Positions 50,282 through 63,324 are shown, counted from the first letter of the stretch. The stretch: DNA of 64,000 nucleotides from Pontederia crassipes (GCA_030549335.1 CM060194.1:62090547-62154546); one strand, 5' to 3'. Program-made: numbers and translations. The notes: generated from the letters alone by a model not told the origin.

Positions 50282-50704
50282 TGTAGAAGATTTGGTTAAA
50301 CCAAAATCAACTAGCAAATGGAACTTATATTCATATGATTTGGAGTATACCACTTTAATTGGTGGACACACACTAATTATGAAGACTATTTTCTTACCTA
50401 CACTAATCATACACTCGTGCACTATCTTACCTCACACCTCACGTACACACTCAACTAACTTCACTATTTCACTCATGCAGTTCACCTCACTACACCTACA
50501 GCCACACTACTTCATTGCTTGATGGAAGCAAGAGCATGCATTCATGCCTATTTATAGGCAATAAAGCACCTAGTTTCTAAAATAAACCATTAACTACTGG
50601 CCAATTGATTTGGAGTGCAGCCAATTGTTTTTAGCCACATGGAAATTAACTTTGTGGGCAAAACTTGTAGCTAGAGATTTCTAGGGGTGTTGTTTGTTTT
50701 AACA
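50282..50704 (-). repeat. Right LTR (5' LTR) of the minus-strand copia element
   Basis: A 423-bp partner of 45636-46044, slightly longer because of a small insertion relative to the other copy. The primer-binding site is immediately next to it at about 50262-50279. Confidence 0.92.
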
Positions 50705-50709
50705 CAGAC

Positions 50710-53700
50710 TAATAAGCTTGAGCTAACTTGAATCTTATTGATTTTAATCATCCAAATTTTGAGAGGCCTTGCTAAATTTTTAAACTATATTGTGATATAA
50801 CTAGTACATTTGAAGGTTTTTCAAGACACTGAACAATTTTTAAGTACAATTAACTTCTAAATAAGAGATGTTAATAATCATATACTTGTAATTAATGACT
50901 TCTAAAATTACAGCATGACAAACCATACCAAGAGAGGAGCTTGAAAAAACTCTAGGAGAAGTCTTGAGAACTTGAAGGTTAAGTTGAAGGTTTCTAGGCC
51001 AAGCTAATTTACTTCAGTGTATGTTGGAGTCCTTTTCTTATTCATGTGTCATCAATATTATATCTTTATCTAAACACGCAGATTACTGAAATAAATGAAA
51101 CTATGGCAATTGCTATCAGAATCAATGAGATTGATGTGAGTAAAATATGTCAGTTTGCTTTTCCCTTCCAATATCTTTTCATGAAGATTAATGAGGAAAA
51201 TTACTCCTAGTGAGGTTCCCCAACTCCTGATAACTTTAAGCTATTTTGTTTTCCCTTTTACATTTTGATAGGGTAATGGCTATCCATAGAATGCGATAGG
51301 GGCTACAAATCATATGTGCAAGATTGGATAATGTGACAAATGTAATCTTAGTACAAATGTAATTTTAGTATATTATTAGAATCACGTATAATCTGTTCAT
51401 TCCATTGCTAAATCTGGATGGATGTAAGGCTTGTTCAGCCACCTTTCCCTTCATCTCTAAAAATAAAAAAATAATTGATAGGATGGTCGAAGATAATGAG
51501 GTTGAAGAAGATGAAGCCAAAGAAAAATAAACCTCAGCCTCACAAATCAAAAGTGTTTTCCAGACCAAAATTATCAGTTGCATGTTGCGTTTAGGGACCG
51601 TTTCTGCCAATTTGAAAGCTTTACCAATGTTAATCTCAACACATAAATAATAACCACTTCTGCCACCTTTATTATATGGAAGAAGCCACATTGCTAATTG
51701 CAATTATATCTTCCCTGTGGCAAGATGTGATGTTTCAATTTTTTCGGAACCTTGATAGTTATTTCTGATTCACTCAGTTGGGTTCCGTCTGAAGGTTCAC
51801 ACTTAACATTTCTTATCACACTTCTATAACATTGTAGGACATTTTATCTGTATTTTTTTTTAGTTTCAACTCGAAGTTGACAATTGAACTTGGGTTCCAT
51901 GAAACTTCTTTCTTTAGTTTTTGACATAGTTCACACTCTTGTGTATGTACCAACTTCATGATTCACTATAGTCTTCGATGTTACCTCATTATTCATGCAA
52001 CTAATTTTTAATGATTCCTTTATCTTCTTCTTGTCAAACTTGATAATTTGCCATGAAATTATATTCTAATTTGTTCTCTCCAGGAAGAACCAAAAGAAAA
52101 ATGTCCACTATCATTGGAAGAGGGTAATGAGTCAGAAAATCTAATCATTTTATATCTATAATGGATTTAGATGCAGAGGAGTGACCTTTTAAATTAAACA
52201 TCATTTGGACTACCAGTGTATCCTAAGTTCTTTTACAATATCTCATCTTTTGAAACTTGATAAAATCTAATGATTCTCTACTTTTGTTTCCAGAGTTATG
52301 GCCTATTGGCATACACAAATACTAGTACTTTTTGAGCCATTATACATGCTGGAGTATGTAAACTAGATGTCTCTGTAATATCCATACTGATGTGCATACA
52401 TCTCATCTTCGTATTGATATTTTATGTAGTTGGTAACATTTCTCCAGTTTTTCTATTTTTAGTTGTATAATTATGATGTAAAGCATGAAATTTAAGATCG
52501 GAAGTCAGACCGAATATTACATATATGTATTATAGATATATTTGGAACTAGAGGCAACATGAAGCTGAGTTATTATCACTCTTGGAAAATTTTAAGATCC
52601 TTTTTTTTTCTGCGAAGTGCTTCTTCTTCCTTGCCCATGGGCCTATTGATAAATGAAGAATGACATTCTTATGAAAATCTATTGAGGGAATCATGGTATT
52701 CACTTTGGTTGTTCCAATGGTAGCAATGGTAGCAATCAAACATTACAAGGTTGTTTGGACAAAGAATACATTTTAGAGAATAATAAAAGTTACTCATAAG
52801 AATATAATATTCTTGTCATATTTTTATTCTCATCTTTATTTGATGTAAAAGGAATAATTTTTAAATATATTATATTTTATAATTAAATTATTTTATCATA
52901 ACTAATTGACCTTTATTATTGATATTATAATAAAAATAATAAAATGATAATATATGGTTAAATTATAAAAAAATTAAAAGAAATGGTAAAAGATGAAAAA
53001 TGTGAGAATATATCTATTCTTTTATTTTGATGGAATAAAAATGTTGCACTTTTGTTGAATAAAATGGTAGTATCACGAGTTGCAAGATGGTTTCATAGAA
53101 AACGTACATTGACTGAGTTAACCTTATTCTGCCATATGTTTGGAGACCAGAATAAGAAGCTATTTCGAACTTTATCCACGAACCAAACGGCTCAGGAAAT
53201 AAAATTTCTTGATCCAACATCATCATTGCTTTATATTCTTTATCGGCAGGGTGAGAAAAAAGAAAAAGTAAGAATACTAAGTTCTTGATCAAAGAAAGAA
53301 CAATTTATTCTCACTCGTTATATTCCTAATATAGGAATATTGGATTCTCTTATCAAATATTTTCTTTATGACTGACTGGCACCTTGTAAGATCATCTGAT
53401 TAATACACTATAGTCAAATACACTATTGAGCTTGGTGAAATAAAAGGTTAGTTGCCTAAGTCTTTGCGCCTTTCCTAAATTATGAGCTCTATGAGAATGC
53501 TGCAATGTTTACTTAGTGTAATTACTTAGTTCTTTAGTTTGCAGGACAAACCACACTTCTTGCTTGATAAATATTCCTCCTGTCTTATGGCTGATGCCCA
53601 AATAATTCAACGTGAGACAATGATATTCTCCCATCTTACAAGATATTCTCCCATCTTACCTCGTCCCTTATTTCTATTTAGGTCTTGGGTGGATTGATTA

Positions 53701-54310
53701 TATTTTTGCAGGATTATGTGGCAATTAAATGGGTGATATGGAGTAGTGTAGTGAGAGATGAGATAATAAAGTGTAATGTGTCATTAGTTTATGTTTGGAT
53801 AGTAAATTATAAAAAATGATGATATAAAAAATAGAAGTTTTATTTATTTAAAAGTTATTTTTATCTTTTATTATATATAATCTATTTATAATATCTAATG
53901 AGTAATAAATATTTATTACTTTACTACTTAATTTATTTTTTTATTTTTTGAACTATTTTATTCATCTATTTTAAAAAAATAAAAAGGATAGATAAATATA
54001 TATTTATATGAGAGAAAAAAATAATTTTAAAAAAGATAATTTAATTTGATAATAAAAAGGGATCAACTTGGTCTTTTTTTATTCCTTCTCATTTTACTAA
54101 TTTGAAATGAAAAAAATGTGATATTTGAAAGACTTAATTATTCCATTTCACATCTCTTAATTTAAATAAAAAATATAACTAAATATTATTTAACTAATCT
54201 CATTCTTCTATATTTCACTCCACCTTTTCAAATTTCTCTATTCAAACAAACCCTTACTCGCCGAAGTGCTTGATCATTTCTTCGTTAACCTAACCACAAC
54301 ATCTTCTGTT
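50710..54310. other. Intergenic DNA, 3.6 kb, no gene recognised
   Basis: AT-rich DNA. Frames at 51365-51703, 52548-52739 and 53014-53292 show no known domain. The end at about 54240-54255 (TTCAAACAAACCCTTA) resembles the end of a non-autonomous DNA element, but the other end is not clear. Confidence 0.45.
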
Positions 54311-54315
54311 GTAGA

Positions 54316-56253
54316 TGTAACGACTAGCAAAGGAAAGATAAAAAAACAAAGAAAGAAAAAGATAACGTGATGGAACGCCTAGCTGGAAAAAGGGATAAAA
54401 AAAATCCATATCCTAATCAAAGTTAGGAAAGGAAAGGGGGATTAAATCTGATTTCATTAAATCAGATTAGGAGAGGAGGTTATAAAACAAAATTTCATTA
54501 AACCTTTTTCCTTTCTCCAAAAAAAAAAACTCACGACCCCTATTTGACCTTCCTCTCGCCCCTCGTACGTGAGCAAAAGCAGGACGCCGCCGCTCGTCGT
54601 TCGTGGTGCAAGCGTAGGCAGAATCCCTTTTCCCTTCTAATCAAATCCTTCTGCAATTCCTTACGTTGCCCTCTTTTATGGATACGACAAGATCAATGCG
54701 AAATAAATCAATAAGGAAGTAAATCATGTAAATCAGTGAGGGATCTCTGTGGGGTCAGACAATAGGATCAATCATATATATATATATAAATAATATCTGG
54801 ATAAAAAATAAAATAATTAATAAGTATAATGAAAGGTTTTCTGGGAAATCGGTCGACCGGTAGTCTGTTGATCGGTCGACCGGTAGGTCAAGTCGGGTTT
54901 AATTGGTTCGGTCGATCCGTTCGGTTGAACGATCGACCAGTGGGCAAGGATCGGTCGACCGGTGACAGGGATCGGTCGACCGGTTGACATGTGCAGAAAG
55001 CGTATGTACGCAAGTTATCGGTCGACCGATTGCCGTGATGCATACGGGCCGATGGACCGGTTGGCGTCCGAAAAACTTGCAGAACCCTCAAATTTTGCAA
55101 ATTCTTCAGTGAAATCTCCATCTAACCTAATTCCTATCACTAGCAAATCAATCATATAACAACATATCAACTAACAATGAATTTTGCATGCAAATAATCA
55201 ATCAATCAATGAATTCAAGAAAATCAAGCAAGGCAAAACAAGGAACTTGAACCACATTTTCCTCTTCTTCTTTACTTGTACGATTAGGGCATGATTTAGC
55301 ATTATTCAGGGATCATGCAAGGTGATTTCGATTCACCCACCTTGGTTTGCGATTAATCCTTGCGTTGGTTCCTCAGAAAATCGCTCAACAGGAACCCCCC
55401 TGTTTGCTACGTGTTCTGCCCTGTTCGTCCTCTCCTTCGTTGCCTGCAAACCAACAAGTTGTTAAAAGTGATTAATAAGTTCAGATGAAAGATTAATGAT
55501 GGGTTGCCAGTCCAAGCCAAGTGCATCAAGATAAAGGTCGCTCCCTTGGTCATGGTAATCACCCATTGACCCGCACAAGACCGCCTCATTTGCTGGGCAT
55601 ACCCCAAGAATTAAAGGCACTCAAAGTCACTCTGATTGTTAATTAATAACCAAGATCAACAAGCATGTTCAAGTTTAAGTCAAGTATGCCATGATTCCAA
55701 GTTTACTATGTATTATTGATCCTCATGATTCATGATATCGCTGATCTTATTCTTATTATGATCCATGATACTGATATGTTATCTTCCACGTTCAAGTTAA
55801 GCATGATTATTTACCGTTGATGATTATATTCATGTCATGCATTGTATATCATGTGATTTCCCACTAGGCTGTAAAGCTTACGGGATGACCTCCTCCCCTG
55901 TGTCTAATTTCCACAGGACCAGGTCAGTAACGTGGTGGAGTAGACGTGTGGTGATGAAGCTCTGGCGATAGGACAGCACATGAACCATAGGGTTTTTGGA
56001 GTGTTATTTAGTTTTCGTTTACCTTCCGCATTTTGAATTCATGATGTAGAACTTATTTTATTTCTTAGTAATGACATAGCCACTTTTAGACTTCCGCAAT
56101 TAAAGTTATCATTTATTTTTATTTTTTTCTTTCGCTAATGTGTCTCGGTTCTTGATTGAGATATGGTCAATATTATGGTCAAAGTCATAGCATGTCATAA
56201 CGTCTCCAGGTTGGTCTTTGCCACGTGGCGGGGGTCGATTTGGGGGCGTTACA
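54316..56253 (+). repeat. 5' LTR of the gypsy relic, middle segment in opposite orientation to its partner
   Basis: A 1938-bp LTR. The first ~360 bp (54316-54676) and the last ~800 bp (55455-56253) align directly with the 3' LTR. The middle (about 54680-55452) aligns with the 3' LTR only as its reverse complement. Confidence 0.9.
54845..55062. repeat. Cluster of CGGTCGACCG palindromes in the 5' LTR
   Basis: Roughly eight perfect or near copies of the palindrome ATCGGTCGACCGAT or CGGTCGACCGG, spaced some 20-50 bp apart, in an LTR segment that is GC-richer than its surroundings. The same cluster occurs in reverse orientation in the 3' LTR at about 60865-61130. Confidence 0.85.
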
Positions 56254-59200
56254 TTTATGGTATCAGAGCTTAAAGTCAGGACCCTCTTGACGTCCTAGTG
56301 TATAGAATAGAATGGTATTAGTTCATGTGCTATCGCCGAGCAGTCGCCACACCCTCCACCGTAAAGTACAAGTAAGATTTTATTGCTTTGAATTATTCTT
56401 TAGCAATGTATTGATATGTATTTTATATGAGTGGTTGATTCCTAAAGAGGTTATTCTGAATGGTAGGAATCAAGTTAAATGTTATTAGTGATTAGACAAA
56501 AAGGATCATAAAGGTTACAAACAAATTGGAACATAATAAGTAACAAGCATGTGGATAAATATACCTACGTGAAAAATGAGTCTTCCAAAAAAAAAATATA
56601 AGAAACGATTATGTTTCTTATAATTCTTGTTTTCTATCTCTTTCATGATCGTTCTACTCACGGACTTCTTATGCTGACTGCAGCAGTACGAAGAGGAAAA
56701 TGAGTAGGCATATCAATTGCAAAGAGATTTAGATTTAAGAAAGAAACGAGGGAATTATAAGAGTAATTAAAGGATTCGACTCACACAACACGTAGATGTG
56801 AGATGATTTCAAATAATAGAAGTGAAATCAAGCATGACTAAGTTATGATTTATCGTTATGACTTATGTGGTTCCATGGATCTACTAATATAGGGATTTGA
56901 TAAATTATCTTATATCGATAAGTGTGGACCCATAATGCTCGTTGTTCCTTAGATTTCACGTGGCCCCTTATATTAAGTTGATAAAGGTCATAAGCAAATC
57001 CAAATTAGTTATACGAATTACTAGTTGGATTACCTTATATTGGTAATAGGAATTAGAATTATTAATCATGTTCAAGTTCTATAATATTAAATTAGACAAG
57101 GGTTTAAGTATTAGAGAACTGTCCAAGAAACATCTATAATGTATGGATGAACAAATATAGAAGTTTAAAAGGTTCAGAAGTCACATCGATTTGAATAAAG
57201 GTTAGAAGAAAATTATCAATAAGTAAGTAGTTGTCTGATTTAATTAAACATGTAGATCTAGCATACTCATACACATAAGCACATATAACATAGTATATTT
57301 ACAAATATATAAAAATAAAATAAATAAATAGATTTAATTAACTTAGTTTAATATATAGTAGACTTGAAAGTTTATGGATATGAAGTATATTTTTATAGAC
57401 ATTATTAAAGAATGAATTCTCTATTATCGCAGTATAAATATAATTCCAAAATCGACTAATATGCATGGTTGATAAAAGAATTATATAAGAACAAGCAATG
57501 TATGAAAATGGTTAAATGGATGTGAGAAATTTTGAAAAGATTTAAATTTAAAGTCTCTTAACCGAAACATGCTTAAGGAAGATAGGAGCCCAACCATTAA
57601 GTATTAAAAGATCAAGTGAGCAAAATTTTAGAAAGCATGGGAGGCTAAGGTAATGTATGAGGAATTTTATAAGTTCCCTACAATATTTTTGGAGAAGCAA
57701 GTATGCACTTGAGAAAGATGATTAAGAAGTAAACTAAGAATTTTTAATTAATTTATCTTGACTATGGATATATTTATTAGTTTTCATAATAATGTGCAAA
57801 CGTATAGGGTATTTAATTATATAATCATGGTTGATGGTTCAAGAGGGAAAATAAAGCATATATATGTTTAGATAATGAATTAAACAAGCCATCAGATGAT
57901 ACACAGAATGTCATCTAAGATGCAAGATATAGGATGATATATAGAATGTTCACTAAGATGCCTCTACATCAATATGATAAAAAATGTTCAAGATTTGTCT
58001 TGATCAAGTTGACCACTTATGATTTGATCATAAGTCTTATAAATGGATTAGTTCTCCTTCCCAACTTTAAAGTTATTTCGACCCTCTCTCATGTGCTACA
58101 AGATATCGTTAATGCAAAGGACCATGAAAGGATGCGCAAAGAAGAAGGATGATTGCTTGTCTTCTGTTTGTTGATTGTTTTATTTTTCTGCCTTATTGTT
58201 TGAATTCATTCCATGTGTTCATTTGCATTCATGATGTTTTACTAAGGACTTATGTTAGAGAATGTGCACAAATGGTTTTGTTCATTAACAACTAGATTGT
58301 ACTATATGTAGTGACCTTTCAAAGTAGATATCGTTCGATCTTAACATTAATGCAAAGTACTTCAAGATACTCAAGGAAAGGACTTATTGCGGTCATATAT
58401 AACCACTGGCCTCCCATGAAATTATATGACCTGACATTGCAAAAAAAATAAATAAATCAATGTAAGCCAAGAAGTTAAGATTGAGGGCAACTCTCATGAT
58501 AACCATATCAAATAAAGCATTGGCACAATGTGTCGAGACATAAAAAGAATAACAAATGACATTGATTAAGAAACGCCCTATTCCAATGATATAGAATGCC
58601 AAGAATGATCCGTCCTCAATTGATTTATAGGACTCTTGATTGATACCAAATATAATTGTCTCATTTGACAATTATTCATTTTTATACTTTGTTTAATCCC
58701 TTAAGATATCTGATTTAAGATGAAGATCAAGTGACCATAAAGTCCATGCTGGTGATACTAATGACGATTGAAGAAAAGATCTATTTTCACATCGGATAGA
58801 AACTTCTTAGGAAGATTACGATGAGATTCCTATTTGATTCTTCCTTCTAAGATGTATAAGCATTATCAAAAAGAAGAAGATAGTTGTCAATATTCAAAGA
58901 TCTAAAAGTTATAGTTAGAAGTTGAGTGTCATATCGACCTCCTTTTAAGAATGATCTTGATTTCCAAGGCCCCATGACACATGAACTAAAAAGACAAATA
59001 TAATAATCATAAGACGAGGGGTTTATGAGATGGAGGGTATCATTTTTAGATGTTCCACATCTTTTGTAAAGAAGAATATGACTCTATAAATCTAGGGACT
59101 TATTAACAAGTTGTTAAATAAAACAACCATCAAGACATAAGTGTCTGTTACCATGCAAAGATGACATATTTAAGGCTAGGTGTTCTCAAGATCGATTTAT

Positions 59201-60155
59201 GGAGTGAGTACCAGCAATTTTGAGTTGCTAAAGAAGATGTAATAAAGATAATTTTCTTGACACTGAATGATCATTATAAATTGAGCGATGCCATTGGACT
59301 AAGAATACCCCTCAAACCTTTAGGTTCTTACGAACATTGTGTTCAAACTATGCCTACATTTAGGTAGAAAAGATTGAAGTGTTCATCGATCAAAAGAGTC
59401 TTAGTAATGCTTTCTTTTAGTAGTATGCTAATATGTGACAATGAAGATGACATGAAGTTTGAAAGATTCTGAGTTCTCCATGAAACACCATTTTGATAAA
59501 AATGAACTTGGTTGCACATACACTCAGACACAAGTGATGCTCACTAGGCTTCATGAGGCTACGTATGAAATGATGAAGGAACCAAGTATGCAAAACCCAA
59601 ATGATGAAGTCCTAAAGAGAGCGATACTAGATGAATAACATAAGCCTGGGTTGCGGTCCATTTAGGAATAAATCTTATAAAAAATATTAGATGAATATTA
59701 TAAGTCTGGGTTACGATCCATTTGAAAAGTACAATGAAGTATAATGATGTAATAATAAGCCTGTGTTGCGATCTATTTGGGAAGTACACATATGTATAAG
59801 AATGAACAAATAGTAATGGTATGAAACATGGAGATACAAAAATATGCCCTAAGTACTCAGCATGTTAAGGTGGAAAAAGTAGAGCATCAGAAATTCTATG
59901 AGATGATGATTCATGGCGTTAAGAATTCGTCGACTTGACTTTTGCTGAGTATCCAACGCATATAGTGGATCACAAAGTGCAACGTCAGAAGAACAAGGAT
60001 GTCACCATGGTCAGAGTAGCTTGGCGTCACCACCAGGGCGATGATGCAACATGAGAGCTCGATTCGGAAATGTGCCAAGAATTCCCTCACCTTTTCGGTA
60101 AGCCCTCTACCTAGTACAAAATTCGAGGACGAATTTTCTTTTAAGAGGGTAAGAA

Positions 60156-62096
60156 TGTAACGACCAGCAAAGGAAAGATAAAAAAAACACAGAAAGAAAA
60201 AGATAATGTGATGGACCACCTAACTGGAAAAAGGGATAAAAAAAATCCATATCCTAATCAAAGTTAGGAAAGGAAAGGGGGATTAAATCTGATTTCATTA
60301 ATTCAGATTAGGAGAGGAGGTTATAAAACAAAATTTCATTAAACCTTTTTCCTTTCTCCAAAAAAAAAACTCATGACCCCTGTTTGACCTTCCTCTCGCC
60401 CCTCGTACGTGAGCAAAAGCAGGACACCGCCGCTCGTCGTTCGTGGTGCAAGCGTAGGCAGAATCCCTTTTCCCTTCTAATCAAATCCTTCTGCAATTCC
60501 TTACGTTGCCCTCTGCACCGATTGGTTTGCAGGCAACGAAGGAGAGGACGAACAGGGCAGAACACGTAGGAAACAGGGGGGTTCCTGTTGAGCGATTTTC
60601 CGAGGAACCAACGCAAGGATTAATCGCGAATCGAGGTGGGTGAATCGAAATCACCTTGCATGACCCCTGAATAATGCATGGTTCAAGTTACTTGTTTTGC
60701 CTTGCTTGATTTTCTTGAATTCATTGATTGATTGATTATTTGTATGCAAAATTCATTGTTTGTTGATCTGTTGTTATGTGATTGATTTGCTAGTGATAGA
60801 AATTAGGTTAGATGGAGATTTCATCGAAGAATTTGCAAAATTCGAGGGTTCTGCAAGTTTTCTGGACGTCGACCGGTCGATCGGCCCGTATGCATCGCGG
60901 CAATTGGTCGACCGATAACTTGCGTACATATGCTTTCTGCACATGTCAATCGGTCGACCGATCCCTGTCACCGGTCGACCGATCCTTGCCCACTGGTCGA
61001 CCGTTCAACCGAACGGATCGACCGAACCAATTAAATCCAACTTGACCTACCGGTCGACCGATCTTAACAGATCGGTCGACCGATCAACAGACTACCGGGC
61101 GACCGTTCCCCACGAACCGGTCACTCGATTTCCCAGAAAACCTTTCATTATACTTATTAATTATTTTATTTTTTATCTATATATTATATATATATGATTG
61201 ATTCTATTGTTTGACCCCATAGAGATCCCTCACTGATTTACTTTCTTATTGATTTATTTCGCATTGATCTTATCGTATCCATGAAATCAAGAACAAAGAG
61301 CCACGAGTTGTTAAAAGTGATTAATAAGTTCAGATGAAAGATTAATGATGGGTTGCCAGTCTAAGTCAAGTGCATCAAAATAAGGGTCGCTCCCTTAGTC
61401 ATGGTAATCACCCATTGACCCGCACAAGGTCGTATCATTTGCTGGGCATACCCCAAGAATTAAAGGCACTCAAAGTCACTCTGATTGCTAATTAATAATC
61501 AAGATCAACAAGCATGTTCAAGTTCAAGTCAAGTATGCCATGATTCCAAGTTTACTATATATTATTGATCCTCATGATTCATGATATCGCTGATCTTATT
61601 TTTATTATGATCCATGATACTGATATGTTATCTTCCACGTTCAAGTTAAGCATGATTATTTACCGCTGATGATTATATTCATGTCATGCATTGTATATCA
61701 TGTGGTTCTCCACTATGCTGTAAAGCTTACGAGAGGACCTCCTCCTCTGTTTCTGATTTCCACGGGACCATGTCAGTAACTTGGTGGAGTAGACGTGTGG
61801 TGATGAAGCTGGCGATAGGACATCACATGAACCATAGGGCTTTTAGAGTGTTATTTAGTTTTCGTTTACCTTCCGCATTTTGAATTCATGATGTAGAACT
61901 TATTTTATTTCTTAGTAATGACATAATCACTTTTAGACTTTCGCAATTAAAGTTATCATTTATCTTTATTTTTTTCGCTAACGTGTCTCGGTTCTTGACT
62001 GAGATATGATCAATATTATGATCAAAGTCGCAGCATGTCGTAACGTCTCCAAGTTGATCTTTATCACATGACGGGGATCGATTTGGAGGCGTTACA
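60156..62096 (+). repeat. 3' LTR of the gypsy relic
   Basis: A 1941-bp partner of 54316-56253. Its middle (about 60520-61290) carries GGTTTGCAGGCAACGAAGG at the left and CTTATCGTATCCAT at the right; in the 5' LTR these lie in reverse order on the opposite strand. Confidence 0.9.
60865..61130. repeat. Cluster of CGGTCGACCG palindromes in the 3' LTR
   Basis: The reverse-complement counterpart of 54845-55062. Copies of GGTCGACCG and close variants (TCGACCGAT, CGGGCGACCG) repeat at short, irregular spacing. Confidence 0.85.
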
Positions 62097-62101
62097 GTAG
62101 A

Positions 62102-63140
62102 TGTTATCAATGGACTCGATAGTTGGAGTTCCGGCGATATGCGTCAAGTGTGCAGTCTGCTATGAAACGAAGAAGAGTAATTGGGGATTCATTGTGTGGT
62201 CCTGGTAGAGGATATATGTTATAATCGAGAAACATTTTCTTCGGCACTTTGGCATTTGCCACTGTTTGCAGTTCAATCATGTCCCTTGCCGGTTCCAAAA
62301 ACTTATTGTTGGCGTTACGAGTAAAATTCCAGATTTGTCACTAATGTTATCAAAAGTGCTCAATGTGCAACGGGAAAAGTAATTCCATCAGAATCTTGAC
62401 AAGAGAATAACAATAACAAAGAGAAACCGATTTTCTCACATCTTTTCATATCATGCTTAAAAATAAAATAAAATAAAATTATAATATAAATTCTTTTTTT
62501 TATATACATAATTTATACAAGGTAACTATTATTCCTTTTTAGTTTTACCTTTTAATATATATATATATATTATATCAAATAATCTGGTCTTATATATCAC
62601 TACGACATAAAGGACGATGCAGAGGCATTTAATTCCTTCATGTAGTAAAAGAAACCATTAGCGCGAGTGTTACCTTTTTCCTAACCTTAATTTTGGCGAG
62701 TAATAAGAGATCCGGTTACCACTAGTGGCCTTGGGAAGGTTCGCACATCTAGGTGGTCCCACTCTGACGTGTCCCCTTCGTATTTGCTGTCCGAGGTGTG
62801 AGTCCCACTGTTATGCTGCACCAATCCTGCTCCGCTCCCCCCGCCGCACGGTAGCATCCAGCTGTTATTTTATCTCGAGATTAGCCAAACTTATTAATCC
62901 CAAACTGCCGAAGCAGCATTTGGATTCCAGTAACTTAACTTTTAGTAACATCATAATCATAACTCCAAGTATGTTATATCACGGCCATATTCTTAAATTC
63001 AATAGTAATCTTTATGTTTAATCTTCTTAAGAGATTTAATCCTATGCTCCCAATTGCGGAAACAGAGAAGTAAACAACTGTCCTTTATTAATTAGGTTCT
63101 TAATTAAAGCGAAACGCCTGCTTAATTAGTCCCATCCCAA
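62102..63140. other. Intergenic DNA upstream of the galactosyltransferase gene
   Basis: A 63-codon minus-strand frame at 62298-62107 (with KKMFLDYNIYPLPGPHNESP) reads like decayed coding sequence, but its family is not recognised. The rest is AT-rich, with a TA run near 62558-62571 and a GC-richer patch near 62725-62860. No further gene is supported. Confidence 0.4.
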
Positions 63141-63142
63141 CC

Positions 63143-63155
63143 TTTATATATATAT
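63143..63155 (+). promoter_or_regulatory. TATA box of the galactosyltransferase gene
   Basis: TTTATATATATAT lies about 170 bp before the start codon. With a start of transcription some 30 bp on, the leader would be about 140 nt. Pyrimidine-rich, GC-rich leader sequence follows, as is common in plants. Confidence 0.5.
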
Positions 63156-63324
63156 GAACCACTGCTAAATCCACGCCTGCTACAGCGCTTCGAATCCCCC
63201 TCCCCCCCAATCGGAGTTCCCAGCCGTCCGCCGGAGGGCTCGCCGGCGATAAAACCCTAGAAATTTCCGAGCACAGTGCTGCTCGGGGTGCCGTCAGTAG
63301 GGGTTTTTCTGCTGCCGTTCCTCG

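Larger units (their letters stand above)
45636..50704 (-). mobile_element. Ty1/copia LTR retrotransposon, near full length, decayed
   Basis: Two LTRs (45636-46044 and 50282-50704) start TGTAGAAG and end TTTTAACA on the plus strand. The flanks CAGAT (45631-45635) and CAGAC (50705-50709) are a 5-bp duplication with one change. On the minus strand the primer site TGGTATTATAGCAGG (iMet type) adjoins the right LTR and a purine tract GATTGGGAG adjoins the left. Parts in minus-strand order are gag (about 50060-49440), a zinc knuckle CYNCGKKDHYAHDC (about 49260), protease and pre-integrase/integrase (about 48960-48200), reverse transcriptase (about 47500-46630) and RNase H (about 46320-46100). The polyprotein is broken in several places. 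The LTRs differ at several percent of positions by eye, so it is an old insertion. Confidence 0.94.
54316..62096 (+). mobile_element. Ty3/gypsy chromovirus-type relic with 1.94-kb LTRs and little coding sequence
   Basis: LTRs 54316-56253 and 60156-62096 start TGTAACGAC and end GGCGTTACA, and an exact GTAGA duplication flanks the element (54311-54315 and 62097-62101). The primer site TGGTATCAGAGC is at 56258-56269 and a purine tract AAGAGGGTAAGAA precedes the right LTR. The 3.9-kb interior shows only a recognisable chromodomain-like tail near its 3' end (about 59935-60105, with EYPTHIVDHKVQ and EMCQEFPHLF), typical of the chromovirus group. Gag, protease, reverse transcriptase and integrase are not recognisable, so it is a fossil, much decayed or a large non-autonomous derivative. 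In about 200 bp of LTR compared by eye there are roughly a dozen differences. The LTR middles are inverted relative to each other. Confidence 0.93.

Noticed and set aside
53014-53292. Overlapping 78-92 aa frames on both strands
   Set aside because: No known domain, AT-rich context, and both strands open equally, as expected by chance.
54845-55062. CRISPR-like array of short repeats
   Set aside because: Spacing is irregular, repeats are perfect palindromes, the locus lies in an LTR, and the genome is eukaryotic.
58393-58671. 92-aa hydrophobic minus-strand frame inside the gypsy interior
   Set aside because: It is antisense to the element, with no domain. Hydrophobicity reflects AT-rich codons.
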